A stretch of DNA of 64,000 bases from CAWAND01 sp963727915 (lineage in GTDB: Bacteria > Chloroflexota > Anaerolineae > Anaerolineales > E44-bin32), in NCBI GenBank assembly GCA_963727915.1, contig CAVSID010000002.1, positions 434,001 through 498,000 on the forward strand. Reading direction: 5' to 3'. Numbering within the stretch: the first letter of the stretch is position 1; each line of letters starts with the position of its first letter. Under the pieces are notes generated by a model. That model did not search any database. It had not been told where the DNA came from and was given only the letters and a program-made list of their open reading frames with translations. The position numbers were made by a program, and so were the translations under genes. Below are positions 29,073-38,736 of the stretch, in pieces.

Positions 29073-29094
29073 CGGACCGCATTTCAGCGGTCCG
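29073..29094 (-). terminator. Rho-independent terminator of the NarL/sensor operon
   Basis: CGGACCGC-ATTTCA-GCGGTCCG (8-bp stem) is followed on the minus strand by a T-rich stretch (GTTTGCTTTT). It lies 50 bases after the response-regulator stop. Confidence 0.7.
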
Positions 29095-29143
29095 GATCAG
29101 CGTTGCGTCCACTCTGCCCGGTACAAATGTCACGCAAAGCCCA

Positions 29144-29812
29144 TCATTCGGGCGGGGGACCTCCATCGTCGAGCCTGGCCAGGCCCTGGCGAAGCGCGTA
29201 CAGTGCCGCCTGGGTGCGGTTGGCCAGATGGAGTTTGCTCAAGATCGAGCTAACATGATTGCGCACGGTAGATTCGCTGATGACAAGCTCGTCGGCGATC
29301 TCCTGATTGCCCAGACCTAGCGCCATGAGGCGGATGACCTCGACCTCTCGTCCAGTGAGCGGGTCGGACGTTTTCGGGCGATCGGCGGGATTGGCCAGTT
29401 CGTCCAGTACCTTGCGGGCGATCTGGGGGTGTAGCCGGGATTCTCCCCTGTTCACATCCCGGATGGCTGCCACCAAATCCTCGGGGGTGAAGTCCTTGAG
29501 CAGGTAACCCAGGGCGCCGGCCTTGATGGCCGGAAAGACCTTTTCATCGGTGGCGAAGCTGGTCAGCACAAGGATCTTGGAATCCGGGCTGGCCTCCAGG
29601 ATCTTTGGGATAGACCCCACACCGTCAAGTCGAGGCATCTCCAAGTCGAGCAGCACCACGTCCGGCGTGAGGCGTCCAGCAGCCTCGACGGCCTGCAGCC
29701 CGTCGCCAGCTTCGCCGACGATGTCGAAATCTTCCACCAATTCGAGCAGCGTGCGCAGACCTCGGCGCACGACATCATGGTCGTCGACGATCAGGACGCG
29801 CACATCAGCCAT
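29144..29812 (-). CDS. NarL/FixJ family response regulator
   Basis: This intact 222-residue protein has an N-terminal receiver with VLIVDDHDVVRRGL and the phospho-Asp in VVLLDLEMPRLDGV. The C-terminal LuxR-type HTH reads LTGREVEVIRLMALGLGNQE, then IADELVISESTVRNHVSSIL. It overlaps the upstream kinase gene by eight bases, so the two form a cognate two-component pair; the HTH acts on unknown promoters. Confidence 0.95.
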   Translation of the reverse strand: MADVRVLIVDDHDVVRRGLRTLLELVEDFDIVGEAGDGLQAVEAAGRLTPDVVLLDLEMPRLDGVGSIPKILEASPDSKILVLTSFATDEKVFPAIKAGALGYLLKDFTPEDLVAAIRDVNRGESRLHPQIARKVLDELANPADRPKTSDPLTGREVEVIRLMALGLGNQEIADELVISESTVRNHVSSILSKLHLANRTQAALYALRQGLARLDDGGPPPE

Positions 29813-31403
29813 GGTCGTCCTCGCCCAACCGTTGGAGCGGGATCTCGGCCACGATGGTCACGCCGTCTCCGGGTGCCGCCAGCAACTCGAACCTCCCGCC
29901 TACGCCTTCGATGCGCTCTCGCATGTTGGTCAGACCGAAGCTATCCTGGCGGCGGGCCGACGGAGACGGATCAAACCCAGGTCCGTGATCTTGGACGCAA
30001 AGCCGAGCTGTCCGTGGACCCAGTGCCAGCTCGACCAGGACCATGGTTTGGCCGGCGTGTTTGATCACATTATTGAGCGCCTCCTGGGCCACGCGGTAGA
30101 GAGCCAATTCGGCACTCGGGGGCAGGGACTCACGACCGGTCGCCTTAAACACAACCTGTGTCCCCTCCTTCGCCTCGATGGCAGCGATGTGATTCTGGAT
30201 GGCCGCCACCAGTCCGCGATCCTCCAGCACCTCGGGGCGGGCTTGGCTGAGCATGGTCCGCATCTGGCTGAGTGCGTTCTTGGCCAACTCATCAAGGTCC
30301 ATGAGTAGGCTCGTCATCCGGGAGGGGTCCCTTTCGAGCAGGGTGTGCGCGGCTTTGAGAGTCAGGGACATGCTGTAGATCGTCTGGGTGACCGAATCAT
30401 GCAATTCCTGCGTCAGCAGCCGGTAGCGCCGCTCACTCTCGAGCAGGGCCAGCTGGGCCTCCTTGTTGTCGGTCACATCCAGATACATCCCAGCCATCCG
30501 GATGGGTTGTCCGCGGTTGTCCCTTTCGGCGATACGCCCTGCCACCAGTCGCCAGCGGTAGGCTCCATTCGAATTCCGGACGCGGTATTCGGCCGACCAC
30601 GCCGGACCATCCAGCCTGGCTTCCTTCAGGTATTGCCTCAGACTTGCCTGGGCGTACTGACGATCATCCGGGTGAAGCCGGTCTACCCACTCGGTATACG
30701 ACGTCGGGATCTCGCTAGGGGACACCCGCGTGTCTTCAGATTCCTCGTCAATCAGGCTGCCATTTGCAGACACCGGAGCTTCCCAAATCCCCATGCCGGC
30801 GCTGTTGATTGCCAACTCCAGGCGGGCTCTCGAATCAGTCAACGCCATGAGATTCAATTCCCACACGCCGAAGATAACCGAGATCAGCGCGCCAAAGGCG
30901 AGCAGCAAGATGATCGTGATTGTCAAATGCGCGGTCGGCAACGGTTGGGCGAGCCCCCCACCGATCAAACCGTTCGCCCCGGCAACTCCAAGCCCGATCA
31001 AGGTACAGCAGCTGACTGTCAACGACAGTAGCGCACCGACCCGGCCGTAGAAGAACGTCGAGAGCGTGATCACCATGGGAAACGCAAGGACACCGGTGTC
31101 GTGGAGGCCAGCGCCGTCGATGATCGTGTAAACAATCGAGACGAACATCATGCCGACCAGGAAGGCCGCAGCAGCCTGGGTGTGTCCTTGGCGGTTCCAT
31201 CCCAAACTAACCAGGCTCATCAAGCCCAGCAGAAGCAGGGTCAGCGAAAACCCAGCAGCACCTTGCTGGAAGTTGAGCGCCGCCATGGGAATGACCCCAA
31301 CCACGGTCGCCAGGAGGGCCACGTGCAGAAGCCTGGCCCGTGCGTTGGTCTCCGGGTCGTCAAGCGCTGGCGGGCGAAGAAATGAATACAGGCGCTTCCA
31401 CAT
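29805..31403 (-). CDS. Membrane sensor histidine kinase, HisKA_3 (NarX/DegS type)
   Basis: The product has about 532 residues from ATG 31403, nearest to a GGGGAG; ATG 31427 is an alternative. Six or seven membrane helices occupy about residues 20-200, a PAS domain the middle (ANGAYRWRLVAGRIAERD), and the kinase follows with the phospho-His in LTQELHDSVTQTIYS. The ATP-binding part has VAQEALNNVIKHA, DHGPGFD and SFGLTNMRERIEG. It is the partner of the overlapping NarL-type regulator. The many membrane helices suggest an integral-membrane stimulus. Confidence 0.9.
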   Translation of the reverse strand: MWKRLYSFLRPPALDDPETNARARLLHVALLATVVGVIPMAALNFQQGAAGFSLTLLLLGLMSLVSLGWNRQGHTQAAAAFLVGMMFVSIVYTIIDGAGLHDTGVLAFPMVITLSTFFYGRVGALLSLTVSCCTLIGLGVAGANGLIGGGLAQPLPTAHLTITIILLLAFGALISVIFGVWELNLMALTDSRARLELAINSAGMGIWEAPVSANGSLIDEESEDTRVSPSEIPTSYTEWVDRLHPDDRQYAQASLRQYLKEARLDGPAWSAEYRVRNSNGAYRWRLVAGRIAERDNRGQPIRMAGMYLDVTDNKEAQLALLESERRYRLLTQELHDSVTQTIYSMSLTLKAAHTLLERDPSRMTSLLMDLDELAKNALSQMRTMLSQARPEVLEDRGLVAAIQNHIAAIEAKEGTQVVFKATGRESLPPSAELALYRVAQEALNNVIKHAGQTMVLVELALGPRTARLCVQDHGPGFDPSPSARRQDSFGLTNMRERIEGVGGRFELLAAPGDGVTIVAEIPLQRLGEDDHG

Positions 31404-31554
31404 CGGACTACGCTCTCCCCCCGGCATCGAGATGCAGGGCGCGGTGACGTGTAGGGTTAAGGCGGTCCCCCGTCCAACTGAGCATCGTATGTCCCCATCT
31501 TACACTCTTGTGGCTGCGCCGCCATCGACCCTGGCTTGCAGTCCTGTTCCCCAT

Positions 31555-31570
31555 CATGATTTCATTCACA
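31555..31570. promoter_or_regulatory. Partial CRP/FNR-like site upstream of sensor kinase
   Basis: CATGA-TTTCAT-TCACA has the right half intact and the left half degenerate. It lies about 150 bases before the kinase start. Confidence 0.25.
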
Positions 31571-31646
31571 AATGTCGAAGATTGACCTGGGCCGTAGTGC
31601 CTATGCGAAGGCGACTTGCCTAGGAACAACTTGGCACCGCGGCGGA

Positions 31647-33173
31647 TCAAGGGCCCGTTCCGGAATCGATCAGCTCGATTTCGCGCCACGCTACCCACGA
31701 CGGGCTGGCGTCGGTCATCACTCGCACAACCTGCAAGCCTTCCCACGGCGAATCGGGGGCGAAGATCAATCGCTGGCCGTCTTCGGTGGGTCCGTCGAAG
31801 GTGTGCAGCAGGACGAAGGCGCCCCCCGTGCCCGGCCCCTTCCCCAGGACCCGATGGACGGTGCGTCCGGCCGGATACTGGCTCGGCGTGAGGCGAATTT
31901 CGGCGATATCATGGGCGGCGCCCAAATCGATCTCGATCCACTGCGGGGGACCGTTCCCGGCGCTCCAGTGCGTGCCCGTGTCGCCGTCAACCGCATCTTC
32001 TCCCGGATGACCGGGCTCGATGGCCGAGACCCGCACTGCCTTGTCGCGGGCCAGGTTGGCTCCTGGGCCCGAGGCCGGGAAACCCAGTTGATCCGGCGCC
32101 GTGAAATAGGTGCGGATCAGGCCGGTGAACGTGGCCGGGTCCGATTCGGGCAGCACATGGTCAGGTTTGTCCACCCACGACTGGAACAAAATCTGATCGG
32201 GCTGGCCGCCGTCCTCGAACTGGTGGCGCAGGATCCGCTCTCCGGAGACGGCCACGTAGGTGGCATCGTCGGGGTCGGCCCCATTGCCGATGTAAATCAT
32301 CCCGATGGGGATTCCCAGCTCCCGCCCATAGCCCTCCATCTGGAGCGCCTCCTGCGACCAATCCGAGCGTGACCAATCCATGTCCATATGCAGAAACGCC
32401 AGATCGTAGCCGGCCACCCTCCGGAAAGTGGTGAGCCAATCGCGATACTCTGCCGGCGTGGTCGATCCGGCGAACGGTTCGGTGTCGCCGATGACCACTC
32501 CCGGAAAGCGATCGCTCATCGCCTGGATGAAGGCGTCCACGCCCTGGGCAATTTGCTCGGCCGACCAGTGGCAGGCGTTGGGGCCATCGTAGGCGTGGGC
32601 GTAGAAGTACGGCTCGTCGAGGGCGATCACATCGATCCTGCCTCCGGCCTTCTCGATCCGGTCGGCGATCAGCTTCCCCTCCTCCAGCCCGGCAAAGCCC
32701 TCCACATTCTGGCCGCAGTCGGGCGGAGCGTCGAGGGCGCCGGCTTCGACCGCTACGGCCATCCCTCGCCGGTGCAGATCGTCCACCACCTGCTTCAACT
32801 GGGCATCGGTGGCGTTGTAGGCAACCCACTCGCCGTACAGCTTGAACACCTGGATCCGGGAAGCCGCTTCCCCCCAAGGCGCATCGGGCGTGAACAGGTC
32901 CATGAAATCTTCTGAGCCGATGAAAGGGCGACCGGGGCCGGTGGCCATCGGCGGCAGCGGTGCAAACCAGATCAGTGGTCGGGCCGACAGGTCGGGTGTG
33001 GGAAATGGCGAAAGCAGCACCGTCGGCTCCGGGCCGGTTGGGCTCGGCGCTGGCCCTGTCGAGGTCGGCGTGCCGATTGATTCGGTCGGCGTTGGAGAGG
33101 CGCTGGGGATCAGGTTGCAGGCCAGCATCAGGCTGGCAATGACCAGCCCGACAAACGGCAAACGGCGTTTCAC
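31647..33173 (-). CDS. Lipoprotein with TIM-barrel-like domain and F5/8-type C-terminal domain
   Basis: This intact protein has 508 residues from the GTG at 33173, which is followed by KRRLPFVGLVIASLMLACN with the lipobox Cys; GGAGGGG lies about ten bases upstream. A Pro/Thr/Ser linker follows. The central 300 residues read as a glycoside-hydrolase-like barrel (VIALDEPYFYAHAYDGPNAC, DLAFLHMDMDWSRSDWS, GIPIGMIYIGNG) with Glu and Asp that could be catalytic. The C-terminal domain (DGDTGTHWSAGNGPPQWIEI, TVHRVLGKGPGTGG) is of the F5/8/discoidin type and closely resembles the end of the two tandem hydrolases at 51268-55032. Probably a surface polysaccharide-binding or -cleaving enzyme. Confidence 0.7.
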   Translation of the reverse strand: MKRRLPFVGLVIASLMLACNLIPSASPTPTESIGTPTSTGPAPSPTGPEPTVLLSPFPTPDLSARPLIWFAPLPPMATGPGRPFIGSEDFMDLFTPDAPWGEAASRIQVFKLYGEWVAYNATDAQLKQVVDDLHRRGMAVAVEAGALDAPPDCGQNVEGFAGLEEGKLIADRIEKAGGRIDVIALDEPYFYAHAYDGPNACHWSAEQIAQGVDAFIQAMSDRFPGVVIGDTEPFAGSTTPAEYRDWLTTFRRVAGYDLAFLHMDMDWSRSDWSQEALQMEGYGRELGIPIGMIYIGNGADPDDATYVAVSGERILRHQFEDGGQPDQILFQSWVDKPDHVLPESDPATFTGLIRTYFTAPDQLGFPASGPGANLARDKAVRVSAIEPGHPGEDAVDGDTGTHWSAGNGPPQWIEIDLGAAHDIAEIRLTPSQYPAGRTVHRVLGKGPGTGGAFVLLHTFDGPTEDGQRLIFAPDSPWEGLQVVRVMTDASPSWVAWREIELIDSGTGP

Positions 33174-33320
33174 GAGTACCCCTCCCTGGCTAGACCGGCT
33201 TGTGACGCCGATTGTACATGACCTGCTGGACACTTGCGCTCTTCCTGCCCTGAGGCCACAATCCCGGCTTCGACCTCACCTGTCAACAAGGTCGGTTTCC
33301 CTTGAGGAGGATGACATCCC

Positions 33321-34658
33321 ATGCCGGTGAAGCCCTATCCTTTCCACCGCGCCCCTACCGCTGGTCTTGATCGCAGCCGTGATCCTGGCCTCCTGCAACG
33401 CACCCCTGCCCACAACGCCTCCGGCCGGCCCCCCCGTCCCGAGCGACACGCCGGCCGCCACCGGCACGCCGGCCCCGGCCGCCACCCCAACGGTCTCCCC
33501 CAGCCCCACGCCCAGGGCCGGCGGCTATGGCCGTGGTCGGGCCGGTGGAAACGGTCTTCGACTGGTCGGCCGATCGCTGCGCCACAGATGACATCCCCGA
33601 TCTTCCTGCCCGGGCATTCAGGGACTCCGGCGGCAAAGTACAACTGATCAGCAGTCACATACAAACCCGGCGCATGATCGGCCCGACGCTGGACACGCTG
33701 GCCCGGGACTGCACCGTTCGGATGCGTTCGGATCACAATCCCGACCCGGCGCAGTTCGACGACAGCGAGTGGCTCGCCGCCCCCTACACCGAGGACGGCT
33801 CGATCATCTACGCCCTGGTCCACATGGAGTACCACGGCTGGGAGCATTCGACCGATTGCCAGCCACCCAACCACTTCCCGTGCTGGTACAACAGCATCAC
33901 ACTGGCATCCTCCACCGACGCCGGCGCCTCGTATGCCGATGCGGCCGATCCCCCTAACCAGTTGGTGGCCTCGCTGCCTGATCGCTACCAGGCCGGCGCC
34001 GGGCCCTACGGGGTGTTGGAGCCGAGCAACATCGTCAAGAAGGATGGCTACTACTATGATTTCGTGCGCATCGACGAGACCAACAGCGATCAACAGAGGA
34101 TCTGCTTGATGCGCACGGACGATCTGAGCACAGCCGGCTCCTGGCGGTTCTGGGACGGAGAGGGATTCAACGTGCAAATGGGCGATCCCTACGCCTTGCC
34201 CAACTCGGCCCTGGGCGGCGTTCCTTGTGCGCCGATCAGTCCCGATACTCTGGGCGTGATGGAGCAGAGCGTGACATTCAACACGTATCTGAACCGCTAC
34301 GTAATGGTCGGCACAACGGCCATTCACTTGGGAGGGGCGCGAAGTTTGGGGCGTCCTCTACTCGACATCGGACGATCTGATCCACTGGGATCAGCGCCAG
34401 TTGCTGTTCGAGGCCAAACTGCCATGGACGTGGCAACCCGGCGACGGGGCTTACATGCTCTATCCATCCCTGTTGGATCCGAACAGCACCTCGCGCAATT
34501 TCGAAACTTCTGGCAAGACCGGCTACGTCTATTTCACGCGCTTCAACCGGCCCCAGGACCAACCGCTCGACAGGGACCTGGTTCGCGTGCCGGTCGAGTT
34601 CTTCGATACCGCCAGCCAAGCGCAGGCCGCTGCCGTTCCCTTTGTGATTCAGCCCTAG
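33321..34658 (+). CDS. Lipoprotein, DUF4185-like beta-propeller (three frameshifts)
   Basis: The ATG at 33321 follows GAGGAGG. The lipobox ILASCN is reached after a frame change near 33350, a Pro/Thr linker follows, and further shifts are needed near 33530 and 34345. The main body has repeated beta-propeller blade patterns (SIIYALVHMEYHGWE, CWYNSITLASSTDAGASY, GVMEQSVTFNTYLNRYV) and resembles DUF4185/GH43-like five-bladed propellers. No catalytic set can be assigned. Such proteins act on or bind glycans outside the cell. The many shifts argue for sequence error since similarity continues across all of them. Confidence 0.6.
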
Positions 34659-34793
34659 GCAGCCTAGGGGAAAGCCGGCGCCCGATTCGCTCGGGAAGAC
34701 TTCCCATGGGGGTTGAGTTTCGCCTCCCATGACAACCGGCTCGCATCCGCCTAGGATGGAGGTCGAGCCCGGTCGACCATCAGGAGGCGTAGC

Positions 34794-35420
34794 GTGAGCA
34801 GCTCAACATTGGATCGTCTGGCCCCTTTGAGCGGCGTGCTGGCAGTCGTGGGGCTGCTGGCCTCCGCCGTCCTGTTTCGTGTATCCGACTACTTGCCCTC
34901 CGGAGAGCACCTGGTGGCGGCCTTCAGCGCCAACCCAGGCGCCGTGGCTGGAGGCGGGTACGTCGGCAACCTGTCGGCCGTCTTGATGCTGGCCTTTGCC
35001 GGCTGCGCCACGATCCAGCTCCGGCGCGCTGACCCCAGCGGGGGATGGCTGGTGAAGCTCGGATTCGCCGGCGCGGCGGGGGCCGCCATTATCCTGGGCA
35101 TCGGCTCATCGCTGATCATTGCCATCGGATCACGCGCCGGGTCTGCCGGGGGGTTGGACCCCGTCGAAGCCCTAGCGTTGTACGACGCCTACGGCAACCT
35201 CATGGGGGGCGTGCTGGCTGTGGCCGTGGCGGCCCTCATGTTCGCCGGCAGTGTGATTTGGCTGCGCGTCGGTGTGCTTCCGCTGCTGGTTCAACTGGGG
35301 GGAATCGCCGTTGCGGTGCTGCTGCTTACGCCGATCGCCTACCTGATCCTGCTGCCGGCCCTGGCGTGGATCGTGGTTGTGAGCGTTTGGATGTCCCGCC
35401 AAGAGCCCTCCGCAGGCTGA
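34794..35420 (+). CDS. Multi-pass membrane protein, DUF4386-like
   Basis: This intact 208-residue protein starts at GTG 34794, six bases after AGGAGG. It has six predicted helices with little soluble sequence (LAPLSGVLAVVGLLASAVLF, AAGAAIILGIGSSLIIAIG, LLVQLGGIAVAVLLLTPIAY). The pattern resembles DUF4386-type proteins. Function unknown. Confidence 0.6.
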   Translation: MSSSTLDRLAPLSGVLAVVGLLASAVLFRVSDYLPSGEHLVAAFSANPGAVAGGGYVGNLSAVLMLAFAGCATIQLRRADPSGGWLVKLGFAGAAGAAIILGIGSSLIIAIGSRAGSAGGLDPVEALALYDAYGNLMGGVLAVAVAALMFAGSVIWLRVGVLPLLVQLGGIAVAVLLLTPIAYLILLPALAWIVVVSVWMSRQEPSAG

Positions 35421-35924
35421 TCGCCGATGGACAGTGCTCGAAGCGGCGAGCCCCCGCCGGTGGCCCTCCGCCACCGACCGCATGCCGTCTCCGCATCGTG
35501 TTGGAGGGAAGACGCCCCACGCGCATCGCCCTAACGGCATGAGGTTGAGGCACTGTGGCCATCCTTCCGTCTTGACATCCGCAAACGATTGCTTCTCCCG
35601 CTCCCCCTATCAGATCTTGGGGCAGGCGCTCGCTCGCAATGACATCACCCGGCGAGTTGATGTCCCCCTCCCAGGACATTCCGGGTCCGGCGGAGCCGCG
35701 GCGAAGAACCATCTCGATCCCGCGAGCGCGCGTCGTCGTTCGAACCATCAAGAATGCGCCATCGAACAATCACGTTCTTCGCTGGCCGCTGGGTGCCAGC
35801 TGCTTGGCGCTGGTCGCTCCTGAGCGGCGATTGTCCACGGCGAAAGATCCCAAACGCACGCTTTCTTCATATTGTCTTAAGGGCTTCTGGTATCCTTCGC
35901 AGATAGTGGCGGAAGCATCGCCGG
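35421..35924. other. Intergenic region with half of a palindromic repeat
   Basis: This 500-base gap holds, at about 35583-35640, the right half of the GTCATTGCGAG repeat family (GCAAACGATTGCTTCTCC ... GCTCGCTCGCAATGACATC). No gene is seen. Confidence 0.5.
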
Positions 35925-36768
35925 GTGGAGGGTGGAATCTCTAGCTCGCCGCAGTCCCAAACAGGGCGCTCGAGGCTGCGCCGATTCCTGCGCACGGTGT
36001 GGCCGCGCCTGGCCACCGCCTCGCTCGTGCTGCTTTCGGCGGCGGCGGCGGTGTTCTTCTATCGAGCCTACGATCCTCCTCCCCTTCCTCTGACAACGGC
36101 TCAGGTCAACACGCAAGTAGCCCAAGCCCTGGCCTCTGCCACGCCTGCCCCAGCCTTCTCCGCTCGCGTTTACCAGTCGGTGCTGCCATCGCTGGTCCTC
36201 ATCCAAACGCAGAATGGAGGCCGAGACAAGGACAGCGGTTTGGGCACTGGCGTGGTGATCGACGCCGCCGCCGACATTCTGACGGCGCTCCACGTCGTCG
36301 ATGGAGCGACTACGATCCAGGTCAGTTTCGCCGACGGCTCCGAATCCACGGCTCAAGTGGTCAACACCCAACCCGACATCGACATCGCCGTCCTCCACCC
36401 CGACCAGCTGCCGGCCTTGATCGTCCCGGCCGTGCTAGGCAGCCTGCGATCGGTCCGACGTCGGCGACGAGGCCTATGCCGTCGGCAATCCCTTCGGCCT
36501 GGCGGGGACGATGACTGCCGGGGTCATCTCCGGATTCGATCGTTCGATGACCGTCACCGACAGCGGCAAGCACCTGTCGGGGCTGATCCAATTCGACGCC
36601 GCCGTCAACCCCGGCAACTCCGGCGGACCTCTGCTCAACCGCTCCGGGCAGGTGATCGGCATCGTCACCGGCCTGGCCAATCCCACCGACCAGCGCACCT
36701 TCATCGGCATCGGCCTGGCGGTGCCGATCCCGGCCGCGGCCGCCGCCGCCGGCGCACCGCCTTATTGA
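35925..36768 (+). CDS. Trypsin-like serine protease, HtrA type without PDZ (frameshifted)
   Basis: The GTG start at 35925 leads to a membrane anchor at residues 30-46, a linker, and an HtrA-type protease domain. Catalytic residues are His123 (TALHVV), Asp153 (DIDIAVL) and the Ser in NPGNSGGPLL. The frame changes near 36450, between Asp and Ser; sequence continues with VGDEAYAVGNPFG, as expected. No PDZ domain follows; the protein ends soon after GLAVPIPAA. It is a periplasm/cell-surface quality-control protease, membrane anchored. The adjacent MoxR operon starts 57 bases later. Confidence 0.75.
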
Positions 36769-36824
36769 TCATGCAGTTCATCATCGCCCCAGCGCCCACC
36801 CACCTGCTCTGGAGAAACAATGAT

Positions 36825-37839
36825 ATGAACTCATCCTTGAGTCGACGAGACGGCAAACCGATGGAAGAGGTCTTGTACCAGGTAAAGAAGATCATCGTCG
36901 GCCAGGACATCCTGCTCGAGCGGTTGATCGTGGCCCTGCTCTCTCGCGGCCATATCCTGGTCGAAGGCGTGCCGGGCCTGGCCAAGACGATGGCCATCAA
37001 GACCCTGGCGGACGTCATCGGCGGCGAATTCCGCCGCATCCAATTCACCCCCGACCTTGTGCCGGCCGACCTGATCGGCACCCGAATCTACAATCAGAAG
37101 ACCGGCGAGTTCGACACCTCGCTGGGTCCCGTGATGACCAACCTGCTCCTGGCGGACGAGATCAACCGCGCCCCGGCCAAGGTGCAGAGCGCCCTGCTGG
37201 AGGTGATGCAGGAACGGCAGGTGACGATCGGCCGGGAGACCTTCAAGGCACCCAACCCGTTCCTGGTCATGGCCACGCAGAACCCGATCGAGTCCGAGGG
37301 CACCTACCCCCTTCCCGAAGCCCAGGTGGATCGCTTCATGCTCAAGGTGCTTGTCGATTACCCCAGCCCGACTGAGGAGTTTGTGATCGTCGAGCGCATG
37401 TCGGGCGCTTTGGACGCTGTCCAAGAGGTGATCGACTCGGACCGGCTGGTTGCGTCTGCAGAAAGAGGTCGACGCCGTCTATGTGGACCCCGCCCTGATT
37501 GAATACGCTGTCAAGCTGGTCACCGCCACCCGCCAACCTGACCAAGCCGGGCTGTCCGACTTGCAACCCTATATCACCTACGGGGCCAGCCCACGCGCCT
37601 CGATCAACCTGATCCTCGGCGCCCGCGCCCTGGCCTTCCTGCGCGGCCGCGCCTATGCCCTACCTCCCGACGTGCGCGACCTGGCCCACGACGTCATCCG
37701 CCATCGCCTGGTCCTTTCGTACGAAGCCCTGGCCGACGGGGTAGAACCAGATGACCTGCTCGACCGCCTGGTGCACACCGTCCCGATGCCGGAGATCCTG
37801 ATCGATGAGCGCAAGCTCGCCCGCCACGCCCAGCAGTAG
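36825..37839 (+). CDS. MoxR family AAA+ ATPase (frameshifted)
   Basis: This protein has about 337 residues from ATG 36825. Walker A GVPGLAKT is at 48-55, Walker B LLLADEIN and sensor 1 MATQNPIE follow, then the lid with YGASPRAS. MoxR ATPases insert cofactors or fold VWA proteins. The frame changes near 37447 (inside DRLVASA versus LQKEVDAVYV), between the AAA core and lid. It is first in the MoxR-DUF58-VWA-VWA operon and overlaps the next gene. Confidence 0.9.
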
Positions 37840-38725
37840 CCTGGCCACCACGCCGGAGCGCATTCTGCACCGACTGGATTGGCACGTCATTCGCCGCCTG
37901 GATGGCCTGCTTCAGGGCAACTACCACACACTCTTCTACGGCCCCGGACTGGACTTCGCCGACCTGCGCCAGTACCAGCCGGAGGACGACATCCGTCATA
38001 TCGACTGGAACGTGACGGCGCGCCTGAACGACCTGTACGTGCGCCAGTACTACGAAGAGCGCGAGATCACCGCCTGGTTTCTGCTGGACGTCAGTCCGTC
38101 GATGGCCTTCGGTCCGCCAGATCGGACCAAGCTGGCGGTGATGATCGACCTGGCTGCCACCCTGGCCCGTTTATTGACACGCAAGGGCAATCGCGTCGCC
38201 GCCATGCTCTACAACGGGACCAGCGGCCGGACAATCCCGCCGCTCGGCGGGCAGAAACAGGTACTGCGGCTGATCCGCGAGCTGGGGCGCCCCAACGGCA
38301 GGGTTCCGCTTGGCGAAACCGATCTGAAGCCACTGCTTGCGGCGGGCCACAACACGCTCAAGCGCCGCTCGCTGGTGTTCCTGATGTCCGACTTCTTCAG
38401 CCTGCCCGGCTGGGAAAAGCCCCTGGCGCTGCTCAACCGCCGCCACGACCTGGTGGCCATCCGGCTGTGGGACCAGCGGGAAGACGAGCTGCCGGCGGCC
38501 GGGATGCTCTATGTTGAGGACTCCGAGACCGGGGAACAGGTCTATGTCGACACCGGAGACCCCGTGTTTCGGAGCCGTCTGAAGGCAGCCGTGTCCGCTC
38601 GCGAGGCCGGCCTGCAGGAGAGCCTCACCCGGGCGGGCGTTGACCTGTTTGCCGTCTCGACCGGCGACGACTTGGTCCAGGCATTGGTCCGGATGGCCTC
38701 GCTGCGCAAGCGGCGCCGGAGGTAG
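37805..38725 (+). CDS. DUF58 domain protein
   Basis: This intact 306-residue protein overlaps the MoxR stop by 35 bases. The DUF58 signature is GPGLDFADLRQYQPEDDIRH followed by IDWNVTARLN. A VWA-like strand follows with LLDVSPSMAFG. DUF58 proteins are always paired with MoxR and VWA partners; the role is thought to be in chaperone-like assembly of a surface or stress complex. Confidence 0.9.
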   Translation: MSASSPATPSSSLATTPERILHRLDWHVIRRLDGLLQGNYHTLFYGPGLDFADLRQYQPEDDIRHIDWNVTARLNDLYVRQYYEEREITAWFLLDVSPSMAFGPPDRTKLAVMIDLAATLARLLTRKGNRVAAMLYNGTSGRTIPPLGGQKQVLRLIRELGRPNGRVPLGETDLKPLLAAGHNTLKRRSLVFLMSDFFSLPGWEKPLALLNRRHDLVAIRLWDQREDELPAAGMLYVEDSETGEQVYVDTGDPVFRSRLKAAVSAREAGLQESLTRAGVDLFAVSTGDDLVQALVRMASLRKRRRR

Positions 38726-38736
38726 TCCGTCTCGAG

